Below the pieces are notes generated by a model that made no database searches, was not told the DNA's origin, and worked only from the letters and a program-made list of their open reading frames with translations. Shown here one piece after another: positions 7,182 to 13,131 of a DNA stretch of 13,165 bases. How positions within the stretch are numbered: position 1 is the stretch's first letter; each line of letters starts with the position of its first letter. A program made the position numbers and the translations under genes. Origin of the DNA: UBA4874 sp002399435 (GTDB lineage Bacteria > Bacillota > Clostridia > Caldicoprobacterales > DTU083); NCBI GenBank assembly GCA_036823195.1, contig DAISGI010000056.1, positions 1 through 13,165 on the forward strand, in the 5' to 3' direction.

Positions 7182-9096
7182 CAATTTTTCCGGTATAGAG
7201 CTGGTAGTATCTTCCTTTCCGGGCAAGCAGTTCTTCATGGGTACCCTGCTCCACGATCCCGCCATGCTCCAGTACGATGATTTTATCGGCATTCCGTACG
7301 GTGGACAGCCGGTGAGCGATGATAAAGGTTGTTCTGTTTTCCATCAGATGGTCCATGCCCTGCTCAATATGTTTTTCCGTCCGGGTATCCACTGAGCTGG
7401 TAGCCTCATCCAGTATTAAAATCGGAGCTTTGGATATGGAGGCCCGTGCAATGTTCAGCAGCTGGCGCTGGCCCTGACTCAGATTGGCTCCGTCGCCTTT
7501 CAGCATGGTTTGATATCCGTTTTCCAGCCTTTCGATAAAGGAATGGGCATTGGCGACTTTCGCAGCGGCGATTACATCGTCATCCGTTGCATTCAGACGT
7601 CCGTACCGGATGTTTTCCATGACCGTTCCGGAGAACAGATGCGTATCCTGCAGAACCATGGCAATGCTGCTTCGCAGGGAATCTTTCCGGATGTTCCGGA
7701 TATCTATTCCGTCGATGGTGATCTTTCCTTCCTCCATATCGTAAAACCGGTTGATCAGGTTGGTAATGGTGGTTTTGCCTGCGCCTGTTGAGCCGACAAA
7801 GGCCACTTTCTGTCCCGGTTCCGCCGTGACATTTACGCTTTTTAATACCGGTTTGCCCGGAGTATATCCAAAGCTGACGTTTTCCATGGTCACTCTGCCC
7901 TTTATGGGATGGGCGCCTTCCACCCTTTCCGATTCGGAACAGATTGCAATGGCATCCTCGGGATCCGGTGTCTCCGGATCCGCATCCATGACTTCAAAGA
8001 CCCGCTCGGCTCCTGCCAGGGCAGAAAAGATCGTCGTTACCTGCATGGACAGTTCATTGATCGGCCTGGCAAACTGCCTGGCATAGTTGGTGAAAATGGT
8101 CAGACCGCCGATGTCGAAGTTGGCGGTCAGGCAAAGGATACCGCCGACCACGGCTGCCAGGGCATAGCTGACCTGACTCAGACTGCCCATGACCGGCCCC
8201 ATGATGCCGCCGAAAAACCGCGCCCGGATCTGTTTGCCATGCAGGTCGTCGCTGATGGCGTCAAATTCCTCTATGGCTGTGTCTTCATGGCAAAACACCT
8301 TTACCACTTTTTGGCCGGTCACGATCTCTTCGATATATCCGTTTACTGCACCCAGGGACTGCTGCTGCTGCCTGAAATAAAGCCGATTCCGTTTGGCAAT
8401 GGCGCCGCCTGCAAGAGCCATTCCCGGAGCGGTCACGATAACCAGCAGTGCCAGGATCCAGTTTGTGTAAAACATCAGGACCAGAGTACCGATAATGGAC
8501 ACAACGCCCGAAAAGATCTGCGGCAGGGTATTGCTCAGCATTTGGCTGACCACATCCAGATCGTTGGTGAAACGGCTCATGATTTCGCCATGGGTATGGG
8601 TGTCATGAAACCTCAGGGACAGCCTCTGAATTTGATGGAACAGGTCTTCCCGGATATGGTACAAGGCACTTTCTGAAACATTCATCATGGTTCTCATTTG
8701 CAGATAGGAGCTCAGGACACCGATAAGATAGATCAGCGCCATGACGACCACACCCATCAGGAGCCCATTTGCCTTTGCCGCTGCAGAGAGATGTGGGTCT
8801 GCCAGATTATTGATGACGGGCCGCAGAATATAGCCGCCTGCCAGTGCGGTTACGGCGCTGATCAGCACACAGATAAAGACAAGAAACATTTTCAGTTTGT
8901 CCTGATCGAGGTAAGCGAACAGCCGTCGGATGGTCAGCTTGGCGTCCTTCGGTTTGGCCCCGGCCATACCGCGCCCCGGTCCTTTACTCCCTGATGCTCC
9001 CCGTTTGGATCTCTTGCTTCTGGGCTCTGCCGTGGTATACTGACTTCCATATCTTTTAATCAGTGCCTCTTTTTTCTCTTCTGTCATATGGCTCAT
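7171..9096 (-). CDS. Heterodimeric ABC exporter subunit with canonical ATP site
   Basis: This 641-aa half-transporter has an ABC type-1 transmembrane domain (about 68-365, six helices) fused to a nucleotide-binding domain. Walker A is GSTGAGKTT (435-443), Q-loop Gln483, Walker B ILILDE (559-564) with catalytic Glu564, and switch His595. The signature is LSQGQ (539-543) instead of LSGGQ. The canonical Walker B and His with an altered signature match the active-site-bearing subunit of heterodimeric exporters (BmrD, LmrD and TM288 type), in which this signature faces the partner's degenerate site. Its start overlaps the upstream gene's stop as ATGA, indicating translational coupling; ATG 9087 is an alternative. 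A basic, Gly/Ser/Lys-rich extension of about 50 residues precedes the first helix, longer than usual. The substrate is probably drugs or lipid-like compounds, inferred from the family and the MarR neighbour. Confidence 0.93.
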   Translation of the reverse strand: MSHMTEEKKEALIKRYGSQYTTAEPRSKRSKRGASGSKGPGRGMAGAKPKDAKLTIRRLFAYLDQDKLKMFLVFICVLISAVTALAGGYILRPVINNLADPHLSAAAKANGLLMGVVVMALIYLIGVLSSYLQMRTMMNVSESALYHIREDLFHQIQRLSLRFHDTHTHGEIMSRFTNDLDVVSQMLSNTLPQIFSGVVSIIGTLVLMFYTNWILALLVIVTAPGMALAGGAIAKRNRLYFRQQQQSLGAVNGYIEEIVTGQKVVKVFCHEDTAIEEFDAISDDLHGKQIRARFFGGIMGPVMGSLSQVSYALAAVVGGILCLTANFDIGGLTIFTNYARQFARPINELSMQVTTIFSALAGAERVFEVMDADPETPDPEDAIAICSESERVEGAHPIKGRVTMENVSFGYTPGKPVLKSVNVTAEPGQKVAFVGSTGAGKTTITNLINRFYDMEEGKITIDGIDIRNIRKDSLRSSIAMVLQDTHLFSGTVMENIRYGRLNATDDDVIAAAKVANAHSFIERLENGYQTMLKGDGANLSQGQRQLLNIARASISKAPILILDEATSSVDTRTEKHIEQGMDHLMENRTTFIIAHRLSTVRNADKIIVLEHGGIVEQGTHEELLARKGRYYQLYTGKIELD

Positions 9097-10832
9097 GAGA
9101 CAGTCACCGCCTTATCCATCTGCGAATTGTAAATTTCCCGGTATGTTTCGCAGCTTTGCAGCAATTCGGAATGGGTTCCCACATCGGTGATTTTTCCTTC
9201 ATCCATCACTACAATTTTATCCGCATCCATCACGGAAGAAATCCTCTGTGCAATGATAATTTTCGTGGTATGGGGCAGATCCTTGTCGAAACTTTCCTGA
9301 ATCCTGGACTCGGTTGTCGTATCCACTGCACTGGTACTGTCATCCAGAATGAGGATTTTGGGCCGCTTCAATAACGCCCGGGCGATACACAGCCTTTGTT
9401 TCTGTCCGCCGGAAACGTTGACGCCACCCTGACCCAGTTCGGTATCATATCCATTGGGGGATAACGTAATGAAATCATGTGCCTGTGCGTTTTTTGCAAA
9501 GCGGGTAATGGTTTCCTCATCTGCATCCTCATCGCCCCACATCAGATTATCCCGAATGGTGCCGGAGAACAGGACGTTGTTCTGAAGGACGATACCGACT
9601 CCGCTGCGGAGGTTTTTCAGGGAATAATCCTTTACATTGATTCCATCCACCAGGACCTCTCCCGAATCGACATCATACAGTCTGGGAATCAGCTGCACCA
9701 GCGTGGTCTTGCCGCATCCGGTGGAGCCAATGATTCCCACGGTCTCGCCCGGTTCAACGTCGAGATTGACGTCCTGCAGGATCCACTCCCTGTTGTTTTT
9801 ATAATAGCGAAAAAAAACATTCCGGAATTGGATCCGGCCTTCCCGGATAATTTGGTCCTTTTGGGAGGCGTTTTCATCCGAAAGATCCACATGGGTATGC
9901 AGGACTTCGTCAATACGCTTTAAAGATGCCAGAGTCCTTGACCCGTTCAATATGATTGCGGATATCATAACCAGGGACATCAGAATCTGAGTCACATAGT
10001 TTATAAATGCGATCAGAACGCCGGTTTTCATGCTGCCGGCAATAATCTGGTTTCCTCCAAACCATACCACGGCCAGAGTCGTAATGTTCATGGTCAGGGT
10101 CATGACAGGCAGGGTAAAGATGACGATTTTAATGGCATGAATTGTTTTGTCCTTCAGATCCCTGTTGGCTTTCTGAAATTTTTCTTCTTCATGGCTCTCC
10201 CGCACAAAGGACTTGACTACACGGATATTGGTCAGGTTTTCCTGGGTGGCGGTATTCAGCGCATCCAGTTTCTTCTGCATGATGGTGAACCGGGGAAAAC
10301 CGATCTGAATGATCAGGTAGATCGCCACTACCAGCAGTGGGATGATGAACAGGATGACCGCGGCCAGTCTGGCGTTCAGCCGGATGGCCATAATCAGCGC
10401 ACCGATCAGCATTCCCGGCGCCCGCAGGGCCATGCGCAGCATCATCTGCATCATATTCTGAAGCTGGGTGACATCGTTGGTCAGCCGTGTCACCAGGGAT
10501 CCGGTGCTGTGTTCATCAATATTTGAGAAAGAGAATTCCTGTATTTTATGGAACATATCCTTTCGCAGGTTATTGGCAAATCCTGAGGAAGCCCGGACGG
10601 CAAAAAAAGCTCCGCCTGTGCCTCCCAGCAGCATGGCCAGGGCAGTTCCCACCATTGCGACACCCATTGACACAATATAGGAGGTACCGCGGCTGCCAAG
10701 GATCCCATTGTCTATGATATTGCTGAGCAGCAGCGGCATAATGATTTCACCGATTACCTCCGTAATCATCAGGATAGGCCCGATGATCATCGATGAAAGG
10801 TATGGCTTTGCATATTTCCAGTATTCTTTCAT
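9093..10832 (-). CDS. Heterodimeric ABC exporter subunit with degenerate ATP site
   Basis: This 579-aa half-transporter has an ABC type-1 transmembrane domain (about 12-300) and a nucleotide-binding domain. Walker A is GSTGCGKTT (369-377), Q-loop Gln417 and signature VSGGQ (473-477). Walker B reads ILILDD (493-498), so the catalytic Glu is Asp498, and the switch His is replaced by Gln529 in IIIAQR. These two changes mark the degenerate subunit of asymmetric exporters such as BmrC, LmrC and TM287. Its own signature is canonical and should complete the active site of the partner gene, with which it overlaps by 4 bp. The start ATG 10832 follows an AAAGGA site about 10 nt away and lies 48 bp after the MarR gene, so the three genes form one operon. 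Multidrug or peptide export at the cytoplasmic membrane is the likely role; the substrate is unknown. Confidence 0.93.
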   Translation of the reverse strand: MKEYWKYAKPYLSSMIIGPILMITEVIGEIIMPLLLSNIIDNGILGSRGTSYIVSMGVAMVGTALAMLLGGTGGAFFAVRASSGFANNLRKDMFHKIQEFSFSNIDEHSTGSLVTRLTNDVTQLQNMMQMMLRMALRAPGMLIGALIMAIRLNARLAAVILFIIPLLVVAIYLIIQIGFPRFTIMQKKLDALNTATQENLTNIRVVKSFVRESHEEEKFQKANRDLKDKTIHAIKIVIFTLPVMTLTMNITTLAVVWFGGNQIIAGSMKTGVLIAFINYVTQILMSLVMISAIILNGSRTLASLKRIDEVLHTHVDLSDENASQKDQIIREGRIQFRNVFFRYYKNNREWILQDVNLDVEPGETVGIIGSTGCGKTTLVQLIPRLYDVDSGEVLVDGINVKDYSLKNLRSGVGIVLQNNVLFSGTIRDNLMWGDEDADEETITRFAKNAQAHDFITLSPNGYDTELGQGGVNVSGGQKQRLCIARALLKRPKILILDDSTSAVDTTTESRIQESFDKDLPHTTKIIIAQRISSVMDADKIVVMDEGKITDVGTHSELLQSCETYREIYNSQMDKAVTVS

Positions 10833-10880
10833 ACATTCTGTCCTTTCTTACACAAGCATGAACTTGTTTTATCCCGAACC

Positions 10881-11348
10881 TTATTTTGCCCTGATCTCCT
10901 CTTCCATTCCTGCGAGGTTGGCATTCAACTTATGCAACAGCCGCAAAAGGCTGCTTTGTTCTTCCTTTGTCAGTCCCTGAAAGATTCTTTGCTCGGAAGT
11001 AATGAAAATCTGCCTGCTTTGCTCCACGACTTCATCTCCTTTTCCGGTAATGCGGATGTGATTCAGCCGGTTGTCCTCCTGATCTGTGGTCCTCGTGATA
11101 TAGCCGCCTTTTTCCAGCTTTTTCAGGGAAACGGCAACGGCTGCCGGGGATTTTTCCATGGATTCCGCAAGATCTTTCTGGGACGCAAAACAATTGTGGG
11201 AAATTCTCATCAATAAATGGTGCTGTGCCTGATAAACCCCTGTTTTATCCAGATAGCTCTGCATGATGGTTCGGTGTTTCATGGCAAAGCAAATGATCTC
11301 ATGTAATATTCTCTTGCCGGTGGACACCCCGTCACTTTTATTTTTCAT
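10881..11348 (-). CDS. MarR-family transcriptional regulator
   Basis: From ATG 11348 this is a 155-aa winged-helix protein that probably represses its own operon and releases DNA on binding a small ligand. The helix-turn-helix runs from about 54 to 82 (SQKDLAESM, then SPAAVAVSLKKLEKGGYI), followed by the family wing D-x-x-D-N-R and HIRIT (89-101). Helices at both ends would form the dimer interface. The start is ambiguous. GGAG lies 6 nt before ATG 11348. A perfect AGGAGG lies 8 nt before TTG 11360. GTG 11369 in the same frame overlaps AGGAGG and is unlikely. It is first in an operon with the two ABC exporter genes, the usual arrangement for MarR control of heterodimeric multidrug exporters. 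Palindromes just downstream of the promoter are candidate operators. Confidence 0.92.
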   Translation of the reverse strand: MKNKSDGVSTGKRILHEIICFAMKHRTIMQSYLDKTGVYQAQHHLLMRISHNCFASQKDLAESMEKSPAAVAVSLKKLEKGGYITRTTDQEDNRLNHIRITGKGDEVVEQSRQIFITSEQRIFQGLTKEEQSSLLRLLHKLNANLAGMEEEIRAK

Positions 11349-11411
11349 GGATTGCTCCAATCTTTTCACCTCCTGCTGGATTCCTGGGCGAATGGACCCG
11401 TCGCAGTACGG

Positions 11412-11432
11412 AATATATCAGCGTAATATATT
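11412..11432. repeat. 7-7-7 inverted repeat in the marR leader
   Basis: AATATAT (11412-11418) and ATATATT (11426-11432) are perfect inverted arms around a 7-bp centre. It lies in the 5' leader of the marR operon and may be a further regulator site or a weak RNA hairpin. Confidence 0.4.
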
Positions 11433-11468
11433 TTCTGTATTTTTTGCAGCGGCATGATTGGGTAGCAT

Positions 11469-11509
11469 TTATGTCATAATAATTAATGCCATAATCATTA
11501 GCTAGTTAA
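11469..11509 (-). promoter_or_regulatory. Candidate MarR operators downstream of the promoter
   Basis: TTATGTCATAA (11469-11479) is a perfect 5-1-5 palindrome. A related imperfect copy, TTAATGCCATAAT (11483-11495), follows, making a 15-bp-spaced pair. TTAGCTAGTTAA (11498-11509) is an imperfect palindrome covering about +2 to +13 of the predicted transcript and overlaps a perfect AGTTAACT. MarR dimers bind AT-rich palindromes, and this position would block transcription. Which site is used cannot be decided from sequence alone. Confidence 0.45.
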
Positions 11510-11517
11510 CTGCAGAT

Positions 11518-11546
11518 AGTATAATGCCTTGGGCTGGGAATGTCAA
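11518..11546 (-). promoter_or_regulatory. Strong sigma-A promoter of the marR-ABC operon
   Basis: On the minus strand TTGACA (11546-11541, a perfect -35) and TATACT (11523-11518, five of six) are separated by exactly 17 bp. Transcription should start near 11511, giving a leader of about 160 nt before marR. This is the best housekeeping promoter in the window. Confidence 0.85.
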
Positions 11547-11554
11547 GAAAATGT

Positions 11555-11584
11555 TGATGGATATTTATGGATATTGATGGATAT
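11555..11584. repeat. Three 10-bp tandem repeats upstream of the marR promoter
   Basis: TGATGGATAT, TTATGGATAT and TGATGGATAT follow one another with an exact 10-bp period, immediately upstream of the -35 box of the marR promoter. The helical phasing would place each copy on the same DNA face, which suits an activator, an UP-like element or bendable DNA. It could also be simple slippage. Confidence 0.8.
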
Positions 11585-11638
11585 CCTCCTGGCGAACAGG
11601 GAAGCAATGCACGGGTGACCGGAAATGTGGCAACTCAG

Positions 11639-11666
11639 TAAAGAAAGGAGGCTTTGTCAGCCTCCT
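11639..11666. terminator. Intrinsic terminator after the 59-aa gene
   Basis: AGGAGGCT (11646-11653) pairs perfectly with AGCCTCCT (11659-11666) around a 5-nt loop. On the minus strand it is followed by TTCTTT and ends the small gene whose stop codon lies 42 bp upstream. On the plus strand it is followed by TGAGATTTTTT, so it can act in both directions, although no plus-strand gene precedes it. Confidence 0.75.
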
Positions 11667-11707
11667 GAGATTTTTTGCATATTTTCCTTTCCCGAGGTTT
11701 TAACTTC

Positions 11708-11887
11708 CTATTTTGTACGATTCATAGCTCCCCGTATCAGGTTGTATCCAATAATCCCACCGGCAGCGACCAGCAAACTGATTCCCATTTTGTTCTTTTT
11801 GCGAGTGGTCACTCCCAGCTCTTCAGAGAATTCCGACATCATTTTTCTTACAGGTTTTCTGCCTTTCATGACTTTCATGCCTTTCAT
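11708..11887 (-). CDS. Small single-span membrane protein, family not recognised
   Basis: This 59-aa open frame is shorter than common ORF cut-offs but looks real. AAAAAGGAG lies 10 nt before ATG 11887, an extended -10 lies further upstream, and a good terminator follows the TAG stop. The N-terminal 34 residues are strongly basic and amphipathic (many Lys, Arg and Met, with SEFSEELG in the middle). Residues about 35-54 (GISLLVAAGGIIGYNLIRGA) form one transmembrane helix, followed by a short basic tail. With the positive charge ahead of the helix, the N-terminus is probably cytoplasmic. The first three codon triplets repeat as MKG-MKV-MKG, encoded by a 9-bp triplication that gives three possible starts (11887, 11878, 11869). 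I do not recognise the family. Type I toxin, regulatory peptide or structural membrane peptide are all open, with no evidence to choose. Confidence 0.72.
   Translation of the reverse strand: MKGMKVMKGRKPVRKMMSEFSEELGVTTRKKNKMGISLLVAAGGIIGYNLIRGAMNRTK
11861..11887 (-). repeat. 9-bp triplication at the start of the 59-aa gene
   Basis: ATGAAAGGC, ATGAAAGTC and ATGAAAGGC occur in tandem on the minus strand, each carrying an in-frame ATG. The copies differ by one base. Only the outermost ATG has the ribosome site at normal spacing. Confidence 0.9.
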
Positions 11888-11921
11888 GATGAATTCACTC
11901 CTTTTTCTGTTTGATACAATT

Positions 11922-11930
11922 ATTATCCCA
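11922..11930 (-). promoter_or_regulatory. Extended -10 candidate for the 59-aa gene
   Basis: On the minus strand TGGGATAAT fits TGn followed by GATAAT (five of six). Transcription would begin near 11915 and leave a leader of about 28 nt carrying the GGAG at 11901-11898. The -35 position (GCTAGA) is poor, as is common with extended -10 promoters. Confidence 0.4.
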
Positions 11931-11939
11931 AAGTCGGGC

Positions 11940-12080
11940 GTTTTCTAGCCTGAAAATATCCGGAAGCTTTCCTGTTTTCGTTTGGTTTTTCCAAAGAAAA
12001 GAATAGTTAAAAGGCGTAAATAAAAAGGTAAATAAAGGTATATAAAAACAAGCAAAGATAAATGGAAAGAGCAGAAGTTT
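11940..12080. other. AT-rich spacer without a supported gene
   Basis: This stretch between divergently read small genes is very AT-rich. It contains three degenerate copies of GTAWATAAA (12016-12027, 12028-12037, 12038-12048) and a small TTTGG/CCAAA inverted repeat near 11981-11995. The open frames in it lack ribosome sites and look like chance frames in AT-rich DNA. I see no gene, RNA or mobile element here. Confidence 0.5.
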
Positions 12081-12109
12081 TTTACAAAATTTAATCGGTA
12101 GTTTATAAA
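12081..12109 (+). promoter_or_regulatory. Sigma-A promoter for the PH-like gene
   Basis: TTTACA (12081-12086) and TATAAA (12104-12109), each matching five of six consensus bases, are separated by exactly 17 bp. Transcription should start near 12116. A TTGACG (12123-12128) and a TATACT (12151-12156) further on are 22 bp apart and so do not pair as a standard promoter. Confidence 0.55.
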
Positions 12110-12135
12110 TATTTTTGCTGGGTTGACGATATATA

Positions 12136-12153
12136 TTAGTGTATTTAGTGTAT
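12136..12153 (+). repeat. 9-bp tandem repeat in the leader of the PH-like gene
   Basis: TTAGTGTAT occurs twice in direct, perfect tandem, and the second copy runs into GTATAC. It lies at about +20 to +37 of the predicted transcript, a position suited to an operator, possibly of GntR/YtrA type, which often involve TAGTGTA-like words. That link is tentative. Confidence 0.6.
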
Positions 12154-12160
12154 ACTTTAC

Positions 12161-12259
12161 ATGGAGACTTTTCATAATCGTGCTGTCTTACTCCTGGTTT
12201 CGGCGGGGATTTGGCTGCTTTTTCTTGCCGGATCCGCGGGATGCAGACCTGGCATGTGA
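12161..12259 (+). CDS. Possible 32-codon hydrophobic leader peptide
   Basis: An ATG at 12161 opens a 32-residue frame: a short charged start (METFHNR), a hydrophobic run of about 19 residues (8-26), then GCRPGM and a TGA. It ends 12 nt before the ATG of the PH-like gene and is in the same frame. The hydrophobic stretch is unusual for chance. There is no ribosome binding site, and the ATG would only be efficiently read if the mRNA were leaderless, for instance from a -10 at TATACT (12151-12156). It may be a regulatory leader peptide or an accidental frame; I lean slightly to accidental. Confidence 0.25.
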   Translation: METFHNRAVLLLVSAGIWLLFLAGSAGCRPGM

Positions 12260-12271
12260 GAGGGAGGAACG

Positions 12272-12730
12272 ATGCGAATCAATAAAGATCAGGTGTTGCA
12301 ATATCTTTTCAATATAACGATTGTCGTTCTTTTGGTATTGGTGCTTTATATCGGCACCAAGCCGCCTCAGGTGATCATAAGTGAAAATTATGTACGGATA
12401 ACCGGTTTATACGGAGTGGGGATGCAAATAGAGGACATTGACCATCTTGAGCTGAGGGAGCTGCTGCCCCGGATCAGGACAAGGACAAATGGTATGAATC
12501 TGCTCGGCATTGCCAGAAGAGGGGTTTATGACCTGGAAGAGCTGGGGAAAACGAGACTCATTTCGTTTTCCACTGCAGGGCCCTTTGTACTGATGCATAT
12601 GGGAGATGAGTGGATCGTCCTGAATTTCAAAAAGCCGGACGAAACGGAGGCTTTGTACCGGAAACTGCAGTCTGCAGTAGACGCGTCCTCTCCAAACAGC
12701 CCCGTTTCCAAACCAAAAATACAACAATAA
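12272..12730 (+). CDS. Membrane-anchored bacterial PH-like domain protein (bPH_5 type)
   Basis: This 152-aa protein has one N-terminal transmembrane helix (about 11-29) followed by a compact all-beta domain. The pattern ISENYVRITGLYGV (36-49), then I-x-x-I-x-x-L-E-L (53-61), P-R-I-R-T-R-T-N-G (66-74), V-Y-D-L-E-E-L-G-K (85-93) and IVLNFKKPDETEALY (115-129), is that of small Firmicutes PH-domain-like proteins of the bPH_5 group. Their molecular role is unknown; the fold is thought to mediate protein or lipid contacts at the membrane. ATG 12272 has a strong AGGGAGGA (12261-12268) four nt upstream. The C-terminal 16 residues are Ser/Pro-rich and probably disordered. It stands alone, with its own promoter upstream and a shared terminator hairpin downstream. 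Confidence 0.75.
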   Translation: MRINKDQVLQYLFNITIVVLLVLVLYIGTKPPQVIISENYVRITGLYGVGMQIEDIDHLELRELLPRIRTRTNGMNLLGIARRGVYDLEELGKTRLISFSTAGPFVLMHMGDEWIVLNFKKPDETEALYRKLQSAVDASSPNSPVSKPKIQQ

Positions 12731-12759
12731 GGACGGGTATTTTCCATTATCCCGCCCTT
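12729..12759. terminator. Convergent terminator hairpin between the PH-like and spo0E-like genes
   Basis: AAGGACGGG (12729-12737) pairs with CCCGCCCTT (12751-12759) with one A-C mismatch and a 13-nt AT-rich loop. The left arm includes the last bases of the PH-like stop codon. The minus-strand tail (ATTGTTGTATTTTT) is more T-rich than the plus-strand tail (GATACTGTCTGTCT), so it probably serves both convergent genes, better on the minus strand. Confidence 0.5.
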
Positions 12760-12797
12760 GATACTGTCTGTCTGCATGAGCATGAGGCAGTCATCAA

Positions 12798-12989
12798 TTA
12801 TTGTTGATTTTGTTCCAGATTGTTGACTGTATATGCAGAGATGAGGTTGTCAAGCAGCTGGCTGAACTCGACGACATCCGGATGAAGCAGCTCATCCTCC
12901 CCGTGGTCTGCTATCAGCTGATTGAGATGAGCGCGCAGGCTCTCGATTTCCTGTTCATTCACGATAGAGTGATCCGTCATTGTTTCCAT
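12798..12989 (-). CDS. Spo0E-like aspartyl-phosphate phosphatase
   Basis: This 63-aa protein belongs to the Spo0E-like family, two-helix phosphatases that remove phosphate from Spo0A~P and so delay sporulation. The family signature SQxLDxLI is exact (SQLLDNLI, 43-50). It follows a first helix (about 12-29) and a loop, matching the antiparallel helical hairpin of Spo0E and YnzD. Asp47 would be the key active-site residue. ATG 12989 is preferred because AAAGG lies 10 nt upstream; TTG 12998 is only 2 nt from that site and ATG 12980 is a third option. A 14-bp tandem duplication doubles the ribosome-site region. A sigma-H promoter match lies about 107 nt upstream of the start. Family is certain; whether the target is Spo0A in this organism is inferred. 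Confidence 0.9.
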   Translation of the reverse strand: METMTDHSIVNEQEIESLRAHLNQLIADHGEDELLHPDVVEFSQLLDNLISAYTVNNLEQNQQ

Positions 12990-12991
12990 TC

Positions 12992-13019
12992 TTTTCAAAC
13001 CTTTCTTTTCAAACCTTTC
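12992..13019 (-). repeat. 14-bp tandem duplication over the spo0E-like ribosome site
   Basis: TTTTCAAACCTTTC (plus strand) is present at 12992-13005 and again, identically, at 13006-13019. On the minus strand each copy carries an AAAGG ribosome-site-like word, the nearer one at working distance from ATG 12989. Confidence 0.95.
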
Positions 13020-13102
13020 TTACGCATAAAGTATATTTTACCGAATTTTCTTGTTTTATAGTACTTATGTAAGAATTATACACAATTACACAAACAAGCT
13101 AC

Positions 13103-13131
13103 TAATTCTATATAAATCTTAAAATTCCTGC
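13103..13131 (-). promoter_or_regulatory. Sigma-H-type promoter of the spo0E-like gene
   Basis: On the minus strand GCAGGAATT (13131-13123) fits the sigma-H -35 consensus RNAGGAWWW at every position. ATAGAATTA (13111-13103) fits the -10 consensus RNNGAATWW at every position. The spacer is 11 bp, within the reported 11-12. Sigma-H is the early-sporulation and transition-state factor, so expression of this Spo0A-phosphatase candidate would rise as sporulation begins. A sigma-A-like TATAAT further downstream lacks a good -35. Confidence 0.7.

Noticed and set aside
11498..11525. Plus-strand promoter with TATAAT at 11520-11525, divergent from marR
   Set aside because: The -35 (TTAGCT) is weak, spaced 16 bp, and no plus-strand gene follows before the terminator at 11646; the TATAAT mostly mirrors the minus-strand -10.
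11625..11948. 107-codon plus-strand frame opposite the 59-aa gene
   Set aside because: No ribosome site, Phe/Pro/Ser-rich antisense composition, and it runs through a hairpin terminator; the minus-strand small gene explains the region better.
12123..12156. TTGACG and TATACT as a sigma-A promoter pair
   Set aside because: The spacer is 22 bp, too long for a standard promoter; TTTACA/TATAAA at 12081-12109 with a 17-bp spacer is better.
11945..12175. 76-codon minus-strand frame in the AT-rich spacer
   Set aside because: No ribosome site before its ATG, composition typical of chance AT-rich translation, and it overlaps the likely plus-strand promoter.
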